From assembly GCA_030638665.1 (NCBI GenBank), contig DAOWEF010000062.1, positions 1 to 20,761 of the forward strand: a stretch of DNA of 20,761 bases. Direction: 5' to 3'. Each line of letters begins with the position of its first letter. The stretch's first letter is position 1. Below, piece by piece: positions 1-7,034 of this stretch. Below the pieces are notes generated by a model. That model was not told the DNA's origin and did not search any database. It saw nothing but the letters and a program-made list of their open reading frames with translations. The position numbers and the translations under genes are program-made. The DNA comes from Dehalococcoidia bacterium. GTDB taxonomy: Bacteria; Chloroflexota; Dehalococcoidia; E44-bin15.

Positions 1-1823
1 ACGCACTTTTCCTGGTCGATGACCTTGATCCCCTTTTTGCCACTGAAGATTGCTTCCACCGGGCAGGAGCCGACACAGGCATCGCAGGAGCGCTCGCACT
101 TCACAGGGAGGATGTAATAGGCAATGAGTTCGGGACACACCAGCGCGGGACAGCGCTGCTCTGTGATATGAGCCTCATACTCTTCATGAAAATATCGCAG
201 GGTGGTCAGGATCGGGTTTGGCGCTGTCTTCCCCAGGCCACAGAGCGACCCTTCCTGGATATCGGCCGCTAGCTCCTCAAGAAGCCCGATGTCGCCAGGA
301 TTTACCTCACCCCTGGTTATGTCCTCGAGTATATCCAGCATCTGTGCCGTACCCAGGCGGCAGAAGGTGCACTTGCCGCATGATTCCTTGCGGGTGAAGT
401 CGAGGAAGTAGCGCGCGGTATCGACCATACAGTTATCCTCGTCGAGGATGACCATACCCCCAGACCCCATCATGGCTCCCGCCTCAGTGAGCGAGTCGAA
501 GTCGATGGGCAGGTCCAGGAGGCTATCGGGGAGACAGCCACCCGATGGGCCTCCAATCTGCACTGCCTTGAATTTCCTGCCGTTGGGGATGCCTCCGCCC
601 ACCTCAAAGATGATTTTTCGTAGCGTCGTGCCCATCGGCACCTCTACAAGGCCGGTGTTGAGCACCTTGCCCGCCAGGGCGAAGACGGCTGTTCCCTTTG
701 AGGCTGGTGTGCCGATGTTTGCGAACCACCCCGCACCGCGGTCGATGATGGGCGGCACGCTCGCTAGTGTCTTGACATTATTGAGCAAAGTTGGCTGGCC
801 CCACAGGCCCTCCGTAGCGGTGCGGGGAGGGCGGTGCCGTGGCCAGCCGCGCTTGCCTTCAAGCGATGCGATGAGCGCGGTCGCTTCGCCACAAACGAAT
901 GCCCCGGAGCCCCGCATAACCTCGATCTCGAAGCCAAAGCCGTGGCCCATAATATCGTCGCCGAGGAGTCCCAGCTCCGCGGTCTGCCTCAGGGCGGTCT
1001 CAACACGCGCCACCGCCAGCGGATACTCGATACGGACGTATATGTAGCCTTTGGCTGCGCCAATGGCATAGCCAGCGATGATCATGCCCTCGATAACGGA
1101 GTGCGGGTCGCTTTCCAGGATGGTCCGGTCCATGAAGGCGCCGGGGTCGCCCTCATCGGCGTTGCAGATGACATACCTGGCGGTGCCGGGAGCGTCGTGG
1201 CATACCTGCAATTTATCCCCGGCGGGGAATCCAGCGCCGCCAAGCCCCCTCAGCCCGGAGCGTGTGATCTCCTCGATGACGTCCTGTGGCGCCATGCCCA
1301 GAGCCTTGATCAGGGTCGCATAGCCGCCGTTGGCGATATACTGGTTAATATCTTCGGGGTCGATATCCCCGCAGCGTTCCAGAAGGATTCGCTTTTCGTA
1401 TTGAAACCTCGGCTGGTCAAAAATGGTGGGGATGAGCTCGTTCTCCTCGAGGGCACCGAGGGCAAACTCGGGGCAGGGGTCATTGCCGAGAATGTAATCG
1501 GAGATGAGCCGCGTGGCGATCCCCGGCGTCACATATCCGTAGCAGATCGGGGGAAGGCCTGGCTTGGTAATAACCACGAGCGGCTCGGCATAGCAATAGC
1601 CCTTGCACCCCACCTCGGTGATGATGGCATCGACCTTTTGCTCTGCTAGTTCTTGCTTAAAGGTTTTTAAGGTCTCCAAGGCGCCGGCGGCTCGGCCGCA
1701 GGTCGCGGTGCCAATGGTGATACGGGGCCGGGGGCTGTTAGAAAGTGCTTCCCGCTCGACGAGAGCTCGCTCCCGAATGCTTTCAAATGCCTCTTGTGGT
1801 GATTTAACCGCGCTTTGTTTCAC
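1..1823 (-). CDS. nuoF: NuoF-like NADH-binding diaphorase subunit with C-terminal ferredoxin domain (3' end beyond window)
   Basis: This is the FMN- and NADH-binding subunit of a NADH dehydrogenase, NAD(P)-reducing hydrogenase or formate dehydrogenase complex. About 607 codons are visible and the C-terminus lies beyond base 1. Domains in order: a thioredoxin-like 2Fe-2S domain (about residues 35-85, with TCGRAAGA and VGCKGYC cysteines); the FMN/NADH core (about 190-460, with GGAGFPAGDK, NADEGDPGAF and CGEATALI); the 4Fe-4S motif ESCGKCTFC near 480-488; and a C-terminal ferredoxin domain beginning CERSCDACVGSCP near 576. That layout resembles HndC/HydB subunits rather than the shorter NuoF of respiratory complex I. 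The start is GTG at 1823-1821, the only conventional in-frame start between the nuoE stop and the first domain. No good Shine-Dalgarno precedes it. It follows nuoE in the same operon. The partner enzyme lies outside the window, so hydrogenase versus dehydrogenase cannot be decided. Confidence 0.9.
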   Translation of the reverse strand, partial: MKQSAVKSPQEAFESIRERALVEREALSNSPRPRITIGTATCGRAAGALETLKTFKQELAEQKVDAIITEVGCKGYCYAEPLVVITKPGLPPICYGYVTPGIATRLISDYILGNDPCPEFALGALEENELIPTIFDQPRFQYEKRILLERCGDIDPEDINQYIANGGYATLIKALGMAPQDVIEEITRSGLRGLGGAGFPAGDKLQVCHDAPGTARYVICNADEGDPGAFMDRTILESDPHSVIEGMIIAGYAIGAAKGYIYVRIEYPLAVARVETALRQTAELGLLGDDIMGHGFGFEIEVMRGSGAFVCGEATALIASLEGKRGWPRHRPPRTATEGLWGQPTLLNNVKTLASVPPIIDRGAGWFANIGTPASKGTAVFALAGKVLNTGLVEVPMGTTLRKIIFEVGGGIPNGRKFKAVQIGGPSGGCLPDSLLDLPIDFDSLTEAGAMMGSGGMVILDEDNCMVDTARYFLDFTRKESCGKCTFCRLGTAQMLDILEDITRGEVNPGDIGLLEELAADIQEGSLCGLGKTAPNPILTTLRYFHEEYEAHITEQRCPALVCPELIAYYILPVKCERSCDACVGSCPVEAIFSGKKGIKVIDQEKC

Positions 1824-1868
1824 CCTTTTCGCTCGTTTCTCTCGTTCAGACTTGAGAATAGAAATTGC

Positions 1869-2384
1869 TTACGATGATTTAGCCTTTTTAACCTTTTTGC
1901 TTGCCTTCTGTTTCGCCAGGTCGAAGGCGAGCAGAATTCCTTTGATCCTGGTGGGCGATACCTTGCCTTCAACTGTGTCATTGACCACCGTCACCGGTGC
2001 CATGGCGCAACAGCCGACGCAGGCAACCCGATCCAGGTCGAACTCGCGGTCTGCGGTGGTCTCCCCCACCTTGATGGCGAGCTCCCGCTGCCATGCCTCG
2101 ATAATTATCCTGCCCCCCTTTATCTGGCAGGCCGTGCCCAGGCAGACCTTTACCTGATGCTTCCCCGGCGGCACGAAACGAAACTGATTGTAGAAAGTGG
2201 CCACGGAGTAGACTTCACTTTCCGGAATATCCAGGAAATTGGCGGTCTCAAGCATCGCTTCACGGGGCAGATAGCCAAACTTAGCCTGGATGTCCTGTAA
2301 GATGGGGATTAGCTTGCCCCGCTCTATGGAGCGGGACTCAAGGATTTCGAGGGTTTGCTTTTTTACCTCTTCCTCTTTAGTCAT
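1869..2384 (-). CDS. nuoE: NuoE-like 2Fe-2S subunit
   Basis: A 171-residue thioredoxin-like 2Fe-2S protein that passes electrons alongside NuoF in NADH-linked complexes. The N-terminal helical part (residues 1-75) contains the family sequence FGYLPREAM and VYSVATFYNQF. The cluster ligands are the two cysteines of VCLGTAC (near 80-86) and those of CVGCC (near 121-125). The C-terminus is a short lysine/alanine-rich tail. It is the first gene of a minus-strand operon with nuoF. Its TAA stop (1871-1869) is followed in the same frame by open codons that run into nuoF. A strong promoter lies at 2439-2467, giving a predicted leader of roughly 50 nt. No strong Shine-Dalgarno is visible before the ATG. 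Family assignment is secure; the identity of the whole complex is not. Confidence 0.92.
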   Translation of the reverse strand: MTKEEEVKKQTLEILESRSIERGKLIPILQDIQAKFGYLPREAMLETANFLDIPESEVYSVATFYNQFRFVPPGKHQVKVCLGTACQIKGGRIIIEAWQRELAIKVGETTADREFDLDRVACVGCCAMAPVTVVNDTVEGKVSPTRIKGILLAFDLAKQKASKKVKKAKSS

Positions 2385-2438
2385 CTACGCATTCTAGATA
2401 TCGCCATATGTCCCAATGTTATGCCGGTCTCTTTTCTT

Positions 2439-2467
2439 ATTATAGCATTCCGTAGTATCACTGTTAA
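2439..2467 (-). promoter_or_regulatory. Promoter for nuoEF
   Basis: Read on the minus strand: TTAACA (2467-2462), a 17-bp spacer, then TATAAT (2444-2439). The predicted start of transcription is near 2432, about 48 nt before the nuoE ATG. Its -35 box lies 6 bp from the -35 box of the divergent 5S rRNA promoter. Confidence 0.7.
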
Positions 2468-2473
2468 GCGCTC

Positions 2474-2502
2474 TTTACAGCGTGATATATCTCTGCTAGA
2501 AT
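2474..2502 (+). promoter_or_regulatory. Promoter for 5S rRNA
   Basis: TTTACA (2474-2479), a 17-bp spacer, then TAGAAT (2497-2502). The expected start, about 7 bp downstream, coincides with the first paired base of the 5S rRNA at about 2510. This suggests that the gene is transcribed on its own rather than from a longer rRNA operon. Confidence 0.75.
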
Positions 2503-2509
2503 GTGTGAT

Positions 2510-2636
2510 GGCTTTCCGGTGGTTTGAGCGGGGCGGCCCCACCCGTTCCCATCCCGAACACGGAAGTGAAACGTCCCAGCGCAGACGATACTGGTCGCTC
2601 ACGCGGCTGCGGAAAATATGCCACTGCCGGGAAGCC
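2510..2636 (+). rRNA. rrf: 5S ribosomal RNA (solitary)
   Basis: The 5S rRNA signature is plain: CCCATCCCGAACACGGAAGT at about 2554-2573 forms the conserved helix II-III loop region. The ends pair as helix I, with GGCTTTCCGG at 2510-2519 against CCGGGAAGCC at the 3' end (2627-2636). The length of about 127 nt is slightly long for 5S. A run of five T follows at once (2637-2641), and a promoter sits immediately upstream. No 23S or 16S sequence is present in the adjacent DNA: the neighbours are nuoE and rpsU. The gene is therefore unlinked, at least on the sides visible here. End positions are accurate to a few bases. Confidence 0.93.
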
Positions 2637-2641
2637 TTTTT
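2627..2641 (+). terminator. 5S rRNA 3' end with T-run
   Basis: The 3' strand of 5S helix I (CCGGGAAGCC) is followed directly by TTTTT. The rRNA's own terminal helix plus the T tract can act as an intrinsic terminator, which fits a stand-alone transcription unit. The rpsU promoter begins 6 bp later. Confidence 0.5.
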
Positions 2642-2646
2642 GTCCC

Positions 2647-2675
2647 TTGACACATGGCGAGTAAGTGGCTAGAAT
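2647..2675 (+). promoter_or_regulatory. Promoter for rpsU-yqeY
   Basis: TTGACA (2647-2652), a 17-bp spacer, then TAGAAT (2670-2675): a full consensus -35 and a -10 with one mismatch. The predicted start near 2682 leaves a 40-nt leader before the rpsU GTG. An upstream in-frame start at 2665 would lie before this transcription start and is therefore unlikely. Confidence 0.8.
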
Positions 2676-2708
2676 ATTTATGAATATGCCGTGCTTTAGC
2701 GGCGGGAA

Positions 2709-2714
2709 AGGAGG
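2709..2714 (+). promoter_or_regulatory. Ribosome binding site deciding the rpsU start
   Basis: AGGAGG lies 7 nt before GTG at 2722. It identifies that GTG as the start codon, rather than the out-of-frame ATG at 2720 or in-frame starts further upstream. Confidence 0.8.
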
Positions 2715-2721
2715 GGATCAT

Positions 2722-2931
2722 GTGGCTGAAGTAAAGCTTGAAGAGAGCGAGAACTTCGAGAATCTTCTCAGGCGGTTCAATCGGAAGGTGCAGCAGGCTG
2801 GTATCCTATCTGAGTTTCGGCGAAGAGAGTATTATGAGAAACCATGCACCACGCGAAAGCGGAAAGAGGCAGCGAAACGTCGCAAGACCGCCCGAAGTAG
2901 CAGTGGAGCGCGCTCGGTGGTAAGGCGCTGA
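2722..2931 (+). CDS. rpsU: 30S ribosomal protein S21
   Basis: A small basic protein of 69 residues in the 30S subunit, where family members sit near the mRNA/anti-Shine-Dalgarno region. The sequence starts with GTG read as Met, followed by [20 protein letters not shown]. Then comes the family motif [21 protein letters not shown] and an arginine/serine-rich basic tail. The start is set by an ideal AGGAGG and by the promoter position. The TGA stop overlaps the ATG of the next gene (ATGA at 2930-2933), so the two are translationally coupled. The pairing of S21 with a GatB/YqeY-domain protein is common in bacteria. Confidence 0.93.
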   Translation: MAEVKLEESENFENLLRRFNRKVQQAGILSEFRRREYYEKPCTTRKRKEAAKRRKTARSSSGARSVVRR

Positions 2932-3377
2932 TGACGTTACAGGAAAAGATGGCAGTTGACTTGAAACAGTCGCTAAAAGGGGGTGCCAAGACGCGGGTGT
3001 CGGCGCTCCGTTTGGTTAGGGCAGGGGTGCAGAATGCCGAGATCGCTAAAGGCGCTCCCCTGGATGATGCTGGTGTTATCGATATCATCGCCCGGGAGGT
3101 GAGGCAGCACCGCGAAAGCATAACCGAGTTTGCTAAGGGGAATCGCCAGGACCTGGTGGCTAAGGAGGAGGCGGAACTGGCTACTCTCCTGGAATATCTG
3201 CCGAAACAGATGAGCCGTGAGGAGGTTGTGGCGGCGGCCCGTCAGGTGATGGAGCAGGTTGGGGCTCAGGGGCCCGGCGATAAGGGCAGGGTGATGTCCC
3301 AGCTTATGCCACAGCTCAAGGGCAAGGCGGATGGGCGCGAGGTCAGCGATGTGGTCGCTGAATTGCTCACCGGCTAA
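2931..3377 (+). CDS. yqeY: GatB/YqeY-domain protein
   Basis: A 148-residue protein made of the GatB/YqeY domain, which is also the C-terminal tRNA-interacting domain of the GatB subunit of tRNA-dependent amidotransferase. Family landmarks are the opening LQEKMAVDLKQSLKGG, then RVSALRLVRAGVQN, the mid-protein EEAELATLLEYLPKQMS, and the C-terminal pattern GDKGRVMSQLMPQLKGKADG. The function of the free-standing protein is not established; a link to tRNA or translation is inferred from the shared domain. It starts within the stop codon of rpsU and is followed by a strong intrinsic terminator, so rpsU-yqeY forms a two-gene unit. Confidence 0.9.
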   Translation: MTLQEKMAVDLKQSLKGGAKTRVSALRLVRAGVQNAEIAKGAPLDDAGVIDIIAREVRQHRESITEFAKGNRQDLVAKEEAELATLLEYLPKQMSREEVVAAARQVMEQVGAQGPGDKGRVMSQLMPQLKGKADGREVSDVVAELLTG

Positions 3378-3414
3378 TAGTACACTGTTAACGGTATCTT
3401 TTAATGTGTTTTAA

Positions 3415-3452
3415 GCCCGCACCAAAGTCCATTTTGGTGCGGCTTTTCTTTT
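3415..3452 (+). terminator. Intrinsic terminator after yqeY
   Basis: Stem GCACCAAA (3419-3426) pairs with TTTGGTGC (3433-3440) and extends by further G-C pairs at its base. A T-rich tract follows from 3444. It lies about 40 bp after the yqeY stop and before the rplI leader. Confidence 0.85.
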
Positions 3453-3483
3453 CTCTCTAGGGCATATTATCCGTAATCTTCTC

Positions 3484-3512
3484 TTTTTATTTTCGGCGGC
3501 GTGGATTATAAT
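3484..3512 (+). promoter_or_regulatory. Possible promoter for the rplI-dnaB operon
   Basis: A perfect TATAAT at 3507-3512 is preceded at 17 bp by a poor -35 (TTTTTA, 3484-3489). It gives a leader of roughly 95 nt before rplI. The -35 is weak, so this is only a candidate. Confidence 0.4.
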
Positions 3513-3612
3513 AATGGCCACCAGGGAAAAAGGAGAAACTATCATAACCAATTTCATTGTTATGCAAGATTAGTAGAGTGAAACGAGGGGAAAGGTTAAA
3601 AAAGGCGAAAAA

Positions 3613-4209
3613 ATGAAGGTAGTTTTACTTCAGAATGTGGCCGGGCTAGGGGAGGCGGGAGAGGTGAAGGAGGTGGCCGATGGCTACGGCAGGAATTTTC
3701 TCCTCCCCAAGGGGCTTGCCGAGTTTGCCTCTCCTTCTTTACTGAAGAGGGCTGAGGAGCAGCGTCACGCAGAGGAGCGCAGACAGCTCACAGCCACTGC
3801 CGGGATGACAGACATAGCCCAGACTCTGGAGGGGTTAGCGGTCACTATTAGGGCGAAGAGTGGGGCTCAGGATCGCCTCTATGGGGCGATCACCGGCGGG
3901 GACATCTCCGAGGAGGTGCAACGGCTCACCGGACAGGATATCGATAAGCGAAAGATCGAGCTTGAGGAGCCGATCCACCAACTGGGCGAATATGAGGTTT
4001 CGGTGAGGCTAACGAGGGACCTTGTGCCTAAGTTAAAGGTCATCGTTGCCGAAGAGCAGGCGAAGGCAAGGGCTAAAGCAAAGGCGAAACCAAAGTCCAA
4101 ACCAAAGGCCAAACCAAAGAAGGAAGAAAAGGTGGAGGAAGTGGCAGGGGAGGTAGCGGAAGCAACGACTGAAGAAACGGCTGAAGAGAAGTCGGAAGAA
4201 AAGGATTAG
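3613..4209 (+). CDS. rplI: 50S ribosomal protein L9 with long charged tail
   Basis: L9 binds 23S rRNA through its N-terminal domain and reaches out from the L1-stalk side of the ribosome. The protein has 198 residues against about 150 for the usual family member. Residues 1-50 hold the signature (KVVLLQNVAGLGEAGEVKEV, then GYGRNFLLPKGLA). A linker helix and C-terminal domain follow to about 150. The extra 45-50 residues are low complexity: an Ala/Lys/Pro-rich basic run (about 150-170), then a Glu/Ala/Thr-rich acidic run ending in EEKSEEKD. The ribosome binding site is weak (AAGG within an A-rich stretch). Two bases after its stop comes dnaB, a familiar rplI-dnaB pairing. Confidence 0.94.
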   Translation: MKVVLLQNVAGLGEAGEVKEVADGYGRNFLLPKGLAEFASPSLLKRAEEQRHAEERRQLTATAGMTDIAQTLEGLAVTIRAKSGAQDRLYGAITGGDISEEVQRLTGQDIDKRKIELEEPIHQLGEYEVSVRLTRDLVPKLKVIVAEEQAKARAKAKAKPKSKPKAKPKKEEKVEEVAGEVAEATTEETAEEKSEEKD

Positions 4210-4211
4210 CC

Positions 4212-5561
4212 ATGGCCACCGAGAAGTTGCCACCCCACGATATCGAGGCGGAGGAAGCGGCGATCGGCTCTCTTCTCGTCGATGGCGATGCCATTTTTAA
4301 GATCGCTACCTTCCTCAGGTCTGAGGACTTCTACCGGGAGAAGAATCAGTGGCTGTATGCGGCCTGCTTTGACCTCTACGAGCGAAACGAGGCCATAGAT
4401 CAGGTTACTGTGGCCCATGAGCTGGGGCGGCGGGAGAGGTTGGAGGCGGTGGGCGGGGCTGCCTACCTGAGCCATCTCGTCTCCAATGTAGCCACCTCGG
4501 TGCATATTGAGCATTACGCTCAGATAGTGCACCGCATGTCTGCAATGCGTCACCTGATCATTGCCGCAGGTCAGATTGAAACCATCGGATATGAGGCGGG
4601 GCCGGATGTCGACGCCGCCCTCGGTAAAGCAGAGGACATATTGTTCCGCTTACGCCGTGGTCAGCGTCCCTGGGATTTCGTCCCGATTCGTGAGCTCCTC
4701 GACCTATACTTTGAGGAAAGCGAGATTCGTCCCTTTGAGGGGGAGGTGGTATATAGTGGCTATCATGCCTTGGACGATATCCTGGGCGGACTCCGGCGCT
4801 CCGACATGATCGTGCTTGCTGCCAGGCCTAGCGCGGGCAAGACCAGCCTCGCCCTGAGCATTGCCAGGAACGCTGCGGTGCAGCAAAAGGCCCGTGTAGC
4901 CATCTTCAGCGTGGAGATGGCGCGGGAGCAACTGGTACAGCGACTCCTCGCCAGCGAAGCTGGCGTCGATTCCAAACAGTTGCGCCTTGGCCAGCAGACG
5001 GAGGCTGAGGAGCGAAGGATCATGGAGGCCACGGGCGTGCTCTCTGAAGCGCCGATCTTTATCGATGACTCGCCCATCTTGAGGATGGTGGAGATGAAAT
5101 CGAAGGCGCGGCGGCTTCACTATGAGCGGGGCATTGACCTCATTATCGTCGATTACCTGCAACTAGTGCGGGGTGATGGTAGGGAGGGGCGGGTTCAGGA
5201 GGTCACTGAGATCTCCCGTTCCATTAAAGAGCTCGCTCGTGAGCTAAATGTGCCGGTGATCGCCGTCTCTCAGCTCTCCAGGGCTCCAGAGGGGCGAGCC
5301 TCGCACCGCCCCCAGCTTTCCGACCTCAGGGAGAGCGGCGCCATCGAGCAGGATGCCGATGTGGTGGTGTTCATCTACCGCGATGATATGCATATATCCG
5401 AGCAGGAATGGGAGAAGCAGAATCGCGATAAGCCTTACCCTAGGGGTGTTGCTGACATTATAGTTGCCAAGCACCGCAATGGACCTATGGGTGAGGGAAA
5501 ATTGCGTTTTTTGGCGAAAACAGTGAAATTTGCCGACTATGAAGTGGAGCGGACGGGATGA
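4212..5561 (+). CDS. dnaB: Replicative DNA helicase DnaB
   Basis: The ring-shaped hexameric helicase that unwinds DNA at the replication fork. It has 449 residues, a normal length with no intein. The N-terminal helical domain (about 1-110) opens with LPPHDIEAEEAAIGSLL. The RecA-like motor domain (about 175-445) has Walker A ARPSAGKT at 204-211, a Walker B strand with DYLQL at 314-318, the sensor-like SQLSR near 353-357, SDLRESGAIEQDADVV near 370-385, and the conserved KHRNGP near 420 that includes the arginine finger. Its stop overlaps the start of the DnaD-like gene (ATGA). Together with the following two genes it forms a helicase plus helicase-loading set. Confidence 0.97.
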   Translation: MATEKLPPHDIEAEEAAIGSLLVDGDAIFKIATFLRSEDFYREKNQWLYAACFDLYERNEAIDQVTVAHELGRRERLEAVGGAAYLSHLVSNVATSVHIEHYAQIVHRMSAMRHLIIAAGQIETIGYEAGPDVDAALGKAEDILFRLRRGQRPWDFVPIRELLDLYFEESEIRPFEGEVVYSGYHALDDILGGLRRSDMIVLAARPSAGKTSLALSIARNAAVQQKARVAIFSVEMAREQLVQRLLASEAGVDSKQLRLGQQTEAEERRIMEATGVLSEAPIFIDDSPILRMVEMKSKARRLHYERGIDLIIVDYLQLVRGDGREGRVQEVTEISRSIKELARELNVPVIAVSQLSRAPEGRASHRPQLSDLRESGAIEQDADVVVFIYRDDMHISEQEWEKQNRDKPYPRGVADIIVAKHRNGPMGEGKLRFLAKTVKFADYEVERTG

Positions 5562-6268
5562 AGCCCTTTCCTGGTTTCCCCCAAAGGATGCGCTTTACCC
5601 CGCTGCCCAATCTTTTCTTTAGCCAGCTCCTCCCTAAGATAGATGACCTCGCTGAGCTAAAGGTCACACTTCACCTCTTCTGGATGCTTTACGGTAAGCG
5701 GGGCTACCCAAAATTTGTTACCTATGGAGAGCTACTCGGCGACAGGGTGTTGATGATGAGTGTCGGCCCTGAGGCGGCACTTCGCAGCGGCCTGGAGGGG
5801 GCGGTAAGACGGGGCACCATAATTCGGTTGACTTTGGAACGGGACGGAAAGCTTGAACAGCTTTACTTCCAGAACACCGAGGGTGATCGGGAAGCACGAG
5901 CCAAAATCGAGCGGGGGGAGATCGAACTGGGGGCTTTACCGCTAAAGGAGCCTTTTTGGGAAAGCCCTGAGACCGGAGAGCAGCTCAATATCATGACCCT
6001 TTATGAGGAGAATATCGGCATGCTCACCCCCATGATCGCTGAGGAGTTAAAGGATGCGGAGCGGCTTTACCCCGTCTCCTGGATCGAGGATGCCTTTAGG
6101 GAAGCGGTGAGCAGAAATAAGCGCAGTTGGAAATATATCGAGGCCATTTTGAAGCGCTGGTCTAGTGAGGGTAAGGAGCATGGAGCGCCTGGGAGAGATT
6201 CTAAAGAGGACACCGAGAAATATTTCAAGGGAAGGTACGGACACCTGGTCAAGCGGCGAATCGACTGA
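5558..6268 (+). CDS. DnaD-domain primosome protein
   Basis: A 236-residue protein of the DnaD/DnaB_2 family, whose Firmicutes members remodel DNA and help load the replicative helicase. The N-terminal half (about 10-130) reads as a winged-helix-like region with FTPLPNLFF and LHLFWMLYGKRG. The DnaD C-terminal domain is clear at about 145-206: NIMTLYEENIGMLTPMIAEE, then SWIEDAFREAV and YIEAILKRW, the typical end helix. A tail, EKYFKGRYGHLVKR, follows. The ATG overlaps the dnaB stop by 4 bases. Its last 89 bases are also coding for the next gene in another frame. The location between dnaB and a DnaC-like ATPase supports a role in replication initiation or restart. Confidence 0.85.
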   Translation: MKPFPGFPQRMRFTPLPNLFFSQLLPKIDDLAELKVTLHLFWMLYGKRGYPKFVTYGELLGDRVLMMSVGPEAALRSGLEGAVRRGTIIRLTLERDGKLEQLYFQNTEGDREARAKIERGEIELGALPLKEPFWESPETGEQLNIMTLYEENIGMLTPMIAEELKDAERLYPVSWIEDAFREAVSRNKRSWKYIEAILKRWSSEGKEHGAPGRDSKEDTEKYFKGRYGHLVKRRID

Positions 6269-7031
6269 GGCGGATAAGCCGGAGTGTCCCCTTTGTAAGG
6301 GGGCCGGCTTGGTTCATCCCGTACTTCCTTCGGGGCGACCCGATTTCGCCAGGGTGATCCCGTGCCAGTGCGCTGGGCGGGAGACTGAGGAAGAGCGCCT
6401 CTCCCGACTGAGGCGAAATAGCGGCGATCTGGGGCTGAAGCTACTGTGTAGTATGACCTTCGAAAATTTTGACCCAAAGCGGGCAAACCTCACACCTGAG
6501 CAACGGCATAACCTGGGGAGTGTCTATAAGCTGGCAAAGAGTTTTGCCGAGGAGCCGGAGGGCTGGTTGGTGCTTCAAGGGCCCAACGGCTGCGGCAAGA
6601 CCCATCTCGCCGCGGCCATTGGCAACTATCAGCTAAAAAGGGGTAAGCCCGTGCTTTTTGTATTTGTTCCCGACTTCCTCGATCACTTGCGTTCTACCTT
6701 CAGCCCTGATAGCAAGGTAACCTATGATGAGCTCTTTGAAAGAGTGAAAACTGCACCCCTGCTCATCATGGATGACTTCGGGGAGCAGGCAAGCACCCCC
6801 TGGGCTCATGAGAAGCTCTATCAGGTGATTAACCATCGCTATAATGAGCGGCTGCCTACGGTGATCACCACCTGCCTTTCCCTGGATGAGATCGAGCTTA
6901 GGATAAGCTCCCGGTTGATCGACTATAAGATGAGCACAGTTTTTGGCATCACTGTTCCCGATTATAGGGGCGATCATACTGCCACCGAGATGGAAAAGCG
7001 GCAAAACCAGCGGGTTAGGAGGACACGCTAG
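6180..7031 (+). CDS. DnaC/DnaI-like helicase-loader ATPase
   Basis: An AAA+ ATPase of the DnaC/DnaI/IstB-like group, inferred to load the upstream DnaB onto DNA. It has 283 residues from ATG 6180; a GTG at 6165 is an alternative. An N-terminal zinc-finger-like module has CPLC at about 36-39 and CQC at 62-64. The ATPase core has Walker A GPNGCGKTH (about 134-142), Walker B LLIMDDFGE (about 194-202), a sensor strand TVITTC near 227-232, and an arginine-containing ISSRLIDYK near 242-250. The N-terminal zinc module plus AAA+ core is the DnaI layout. It overlaps the DnaD-like gene by 89 bp. After ATG 6180 no ATG or GTG occurs in frame before the zinc motif, so the overlap is probably real. Confidence 0.88.
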   Translation: MERLGEILKRTPRNISREGTDTWSSGESTEADKPECPLCKGAGLVHPVLPSGRPDFARVIPCQCAGRETEEERLSRLRRNSGDLGLKLLCSMTFENFDPKRANLTPEQRHNLGSVYKLAKSFAEEPEGWLVLQGPNGCGKTHLAAAIGNYQLKRGKPVLFVFVPDFLDHLRSTFSPDSKVTYDELFERVKTAPLLIMDDFGEQASTPWAHEKLYQVINHRYNERLPTVITTCLSLDEIELRISSRLIDYKMSTVFGITVPDYRGDHTATEMEKRQNQRVRRTR

Positions 7032-7034
7032 GCT

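Noticed and set aside
448..1649. Long plus-strand open frames opposite nuoF
   Set aside because: They are antisense to a clearly coding gene, encode no recognisable motif, and follow from the codon bias of the nuoF strand.
2381..2653. 90-codon minus-strand frame across the 5S rRNA
   Set aside because: It is antisense to the 5S rRNA and to the divergent promoters, with no protein-family resemblance.
2665..2721. N-terminal extension of rpsU by 19 codons
   Set aside because: It starts inside the promoter spacer and lacks S21 similarity; AGGAGG points to GTG 2722.
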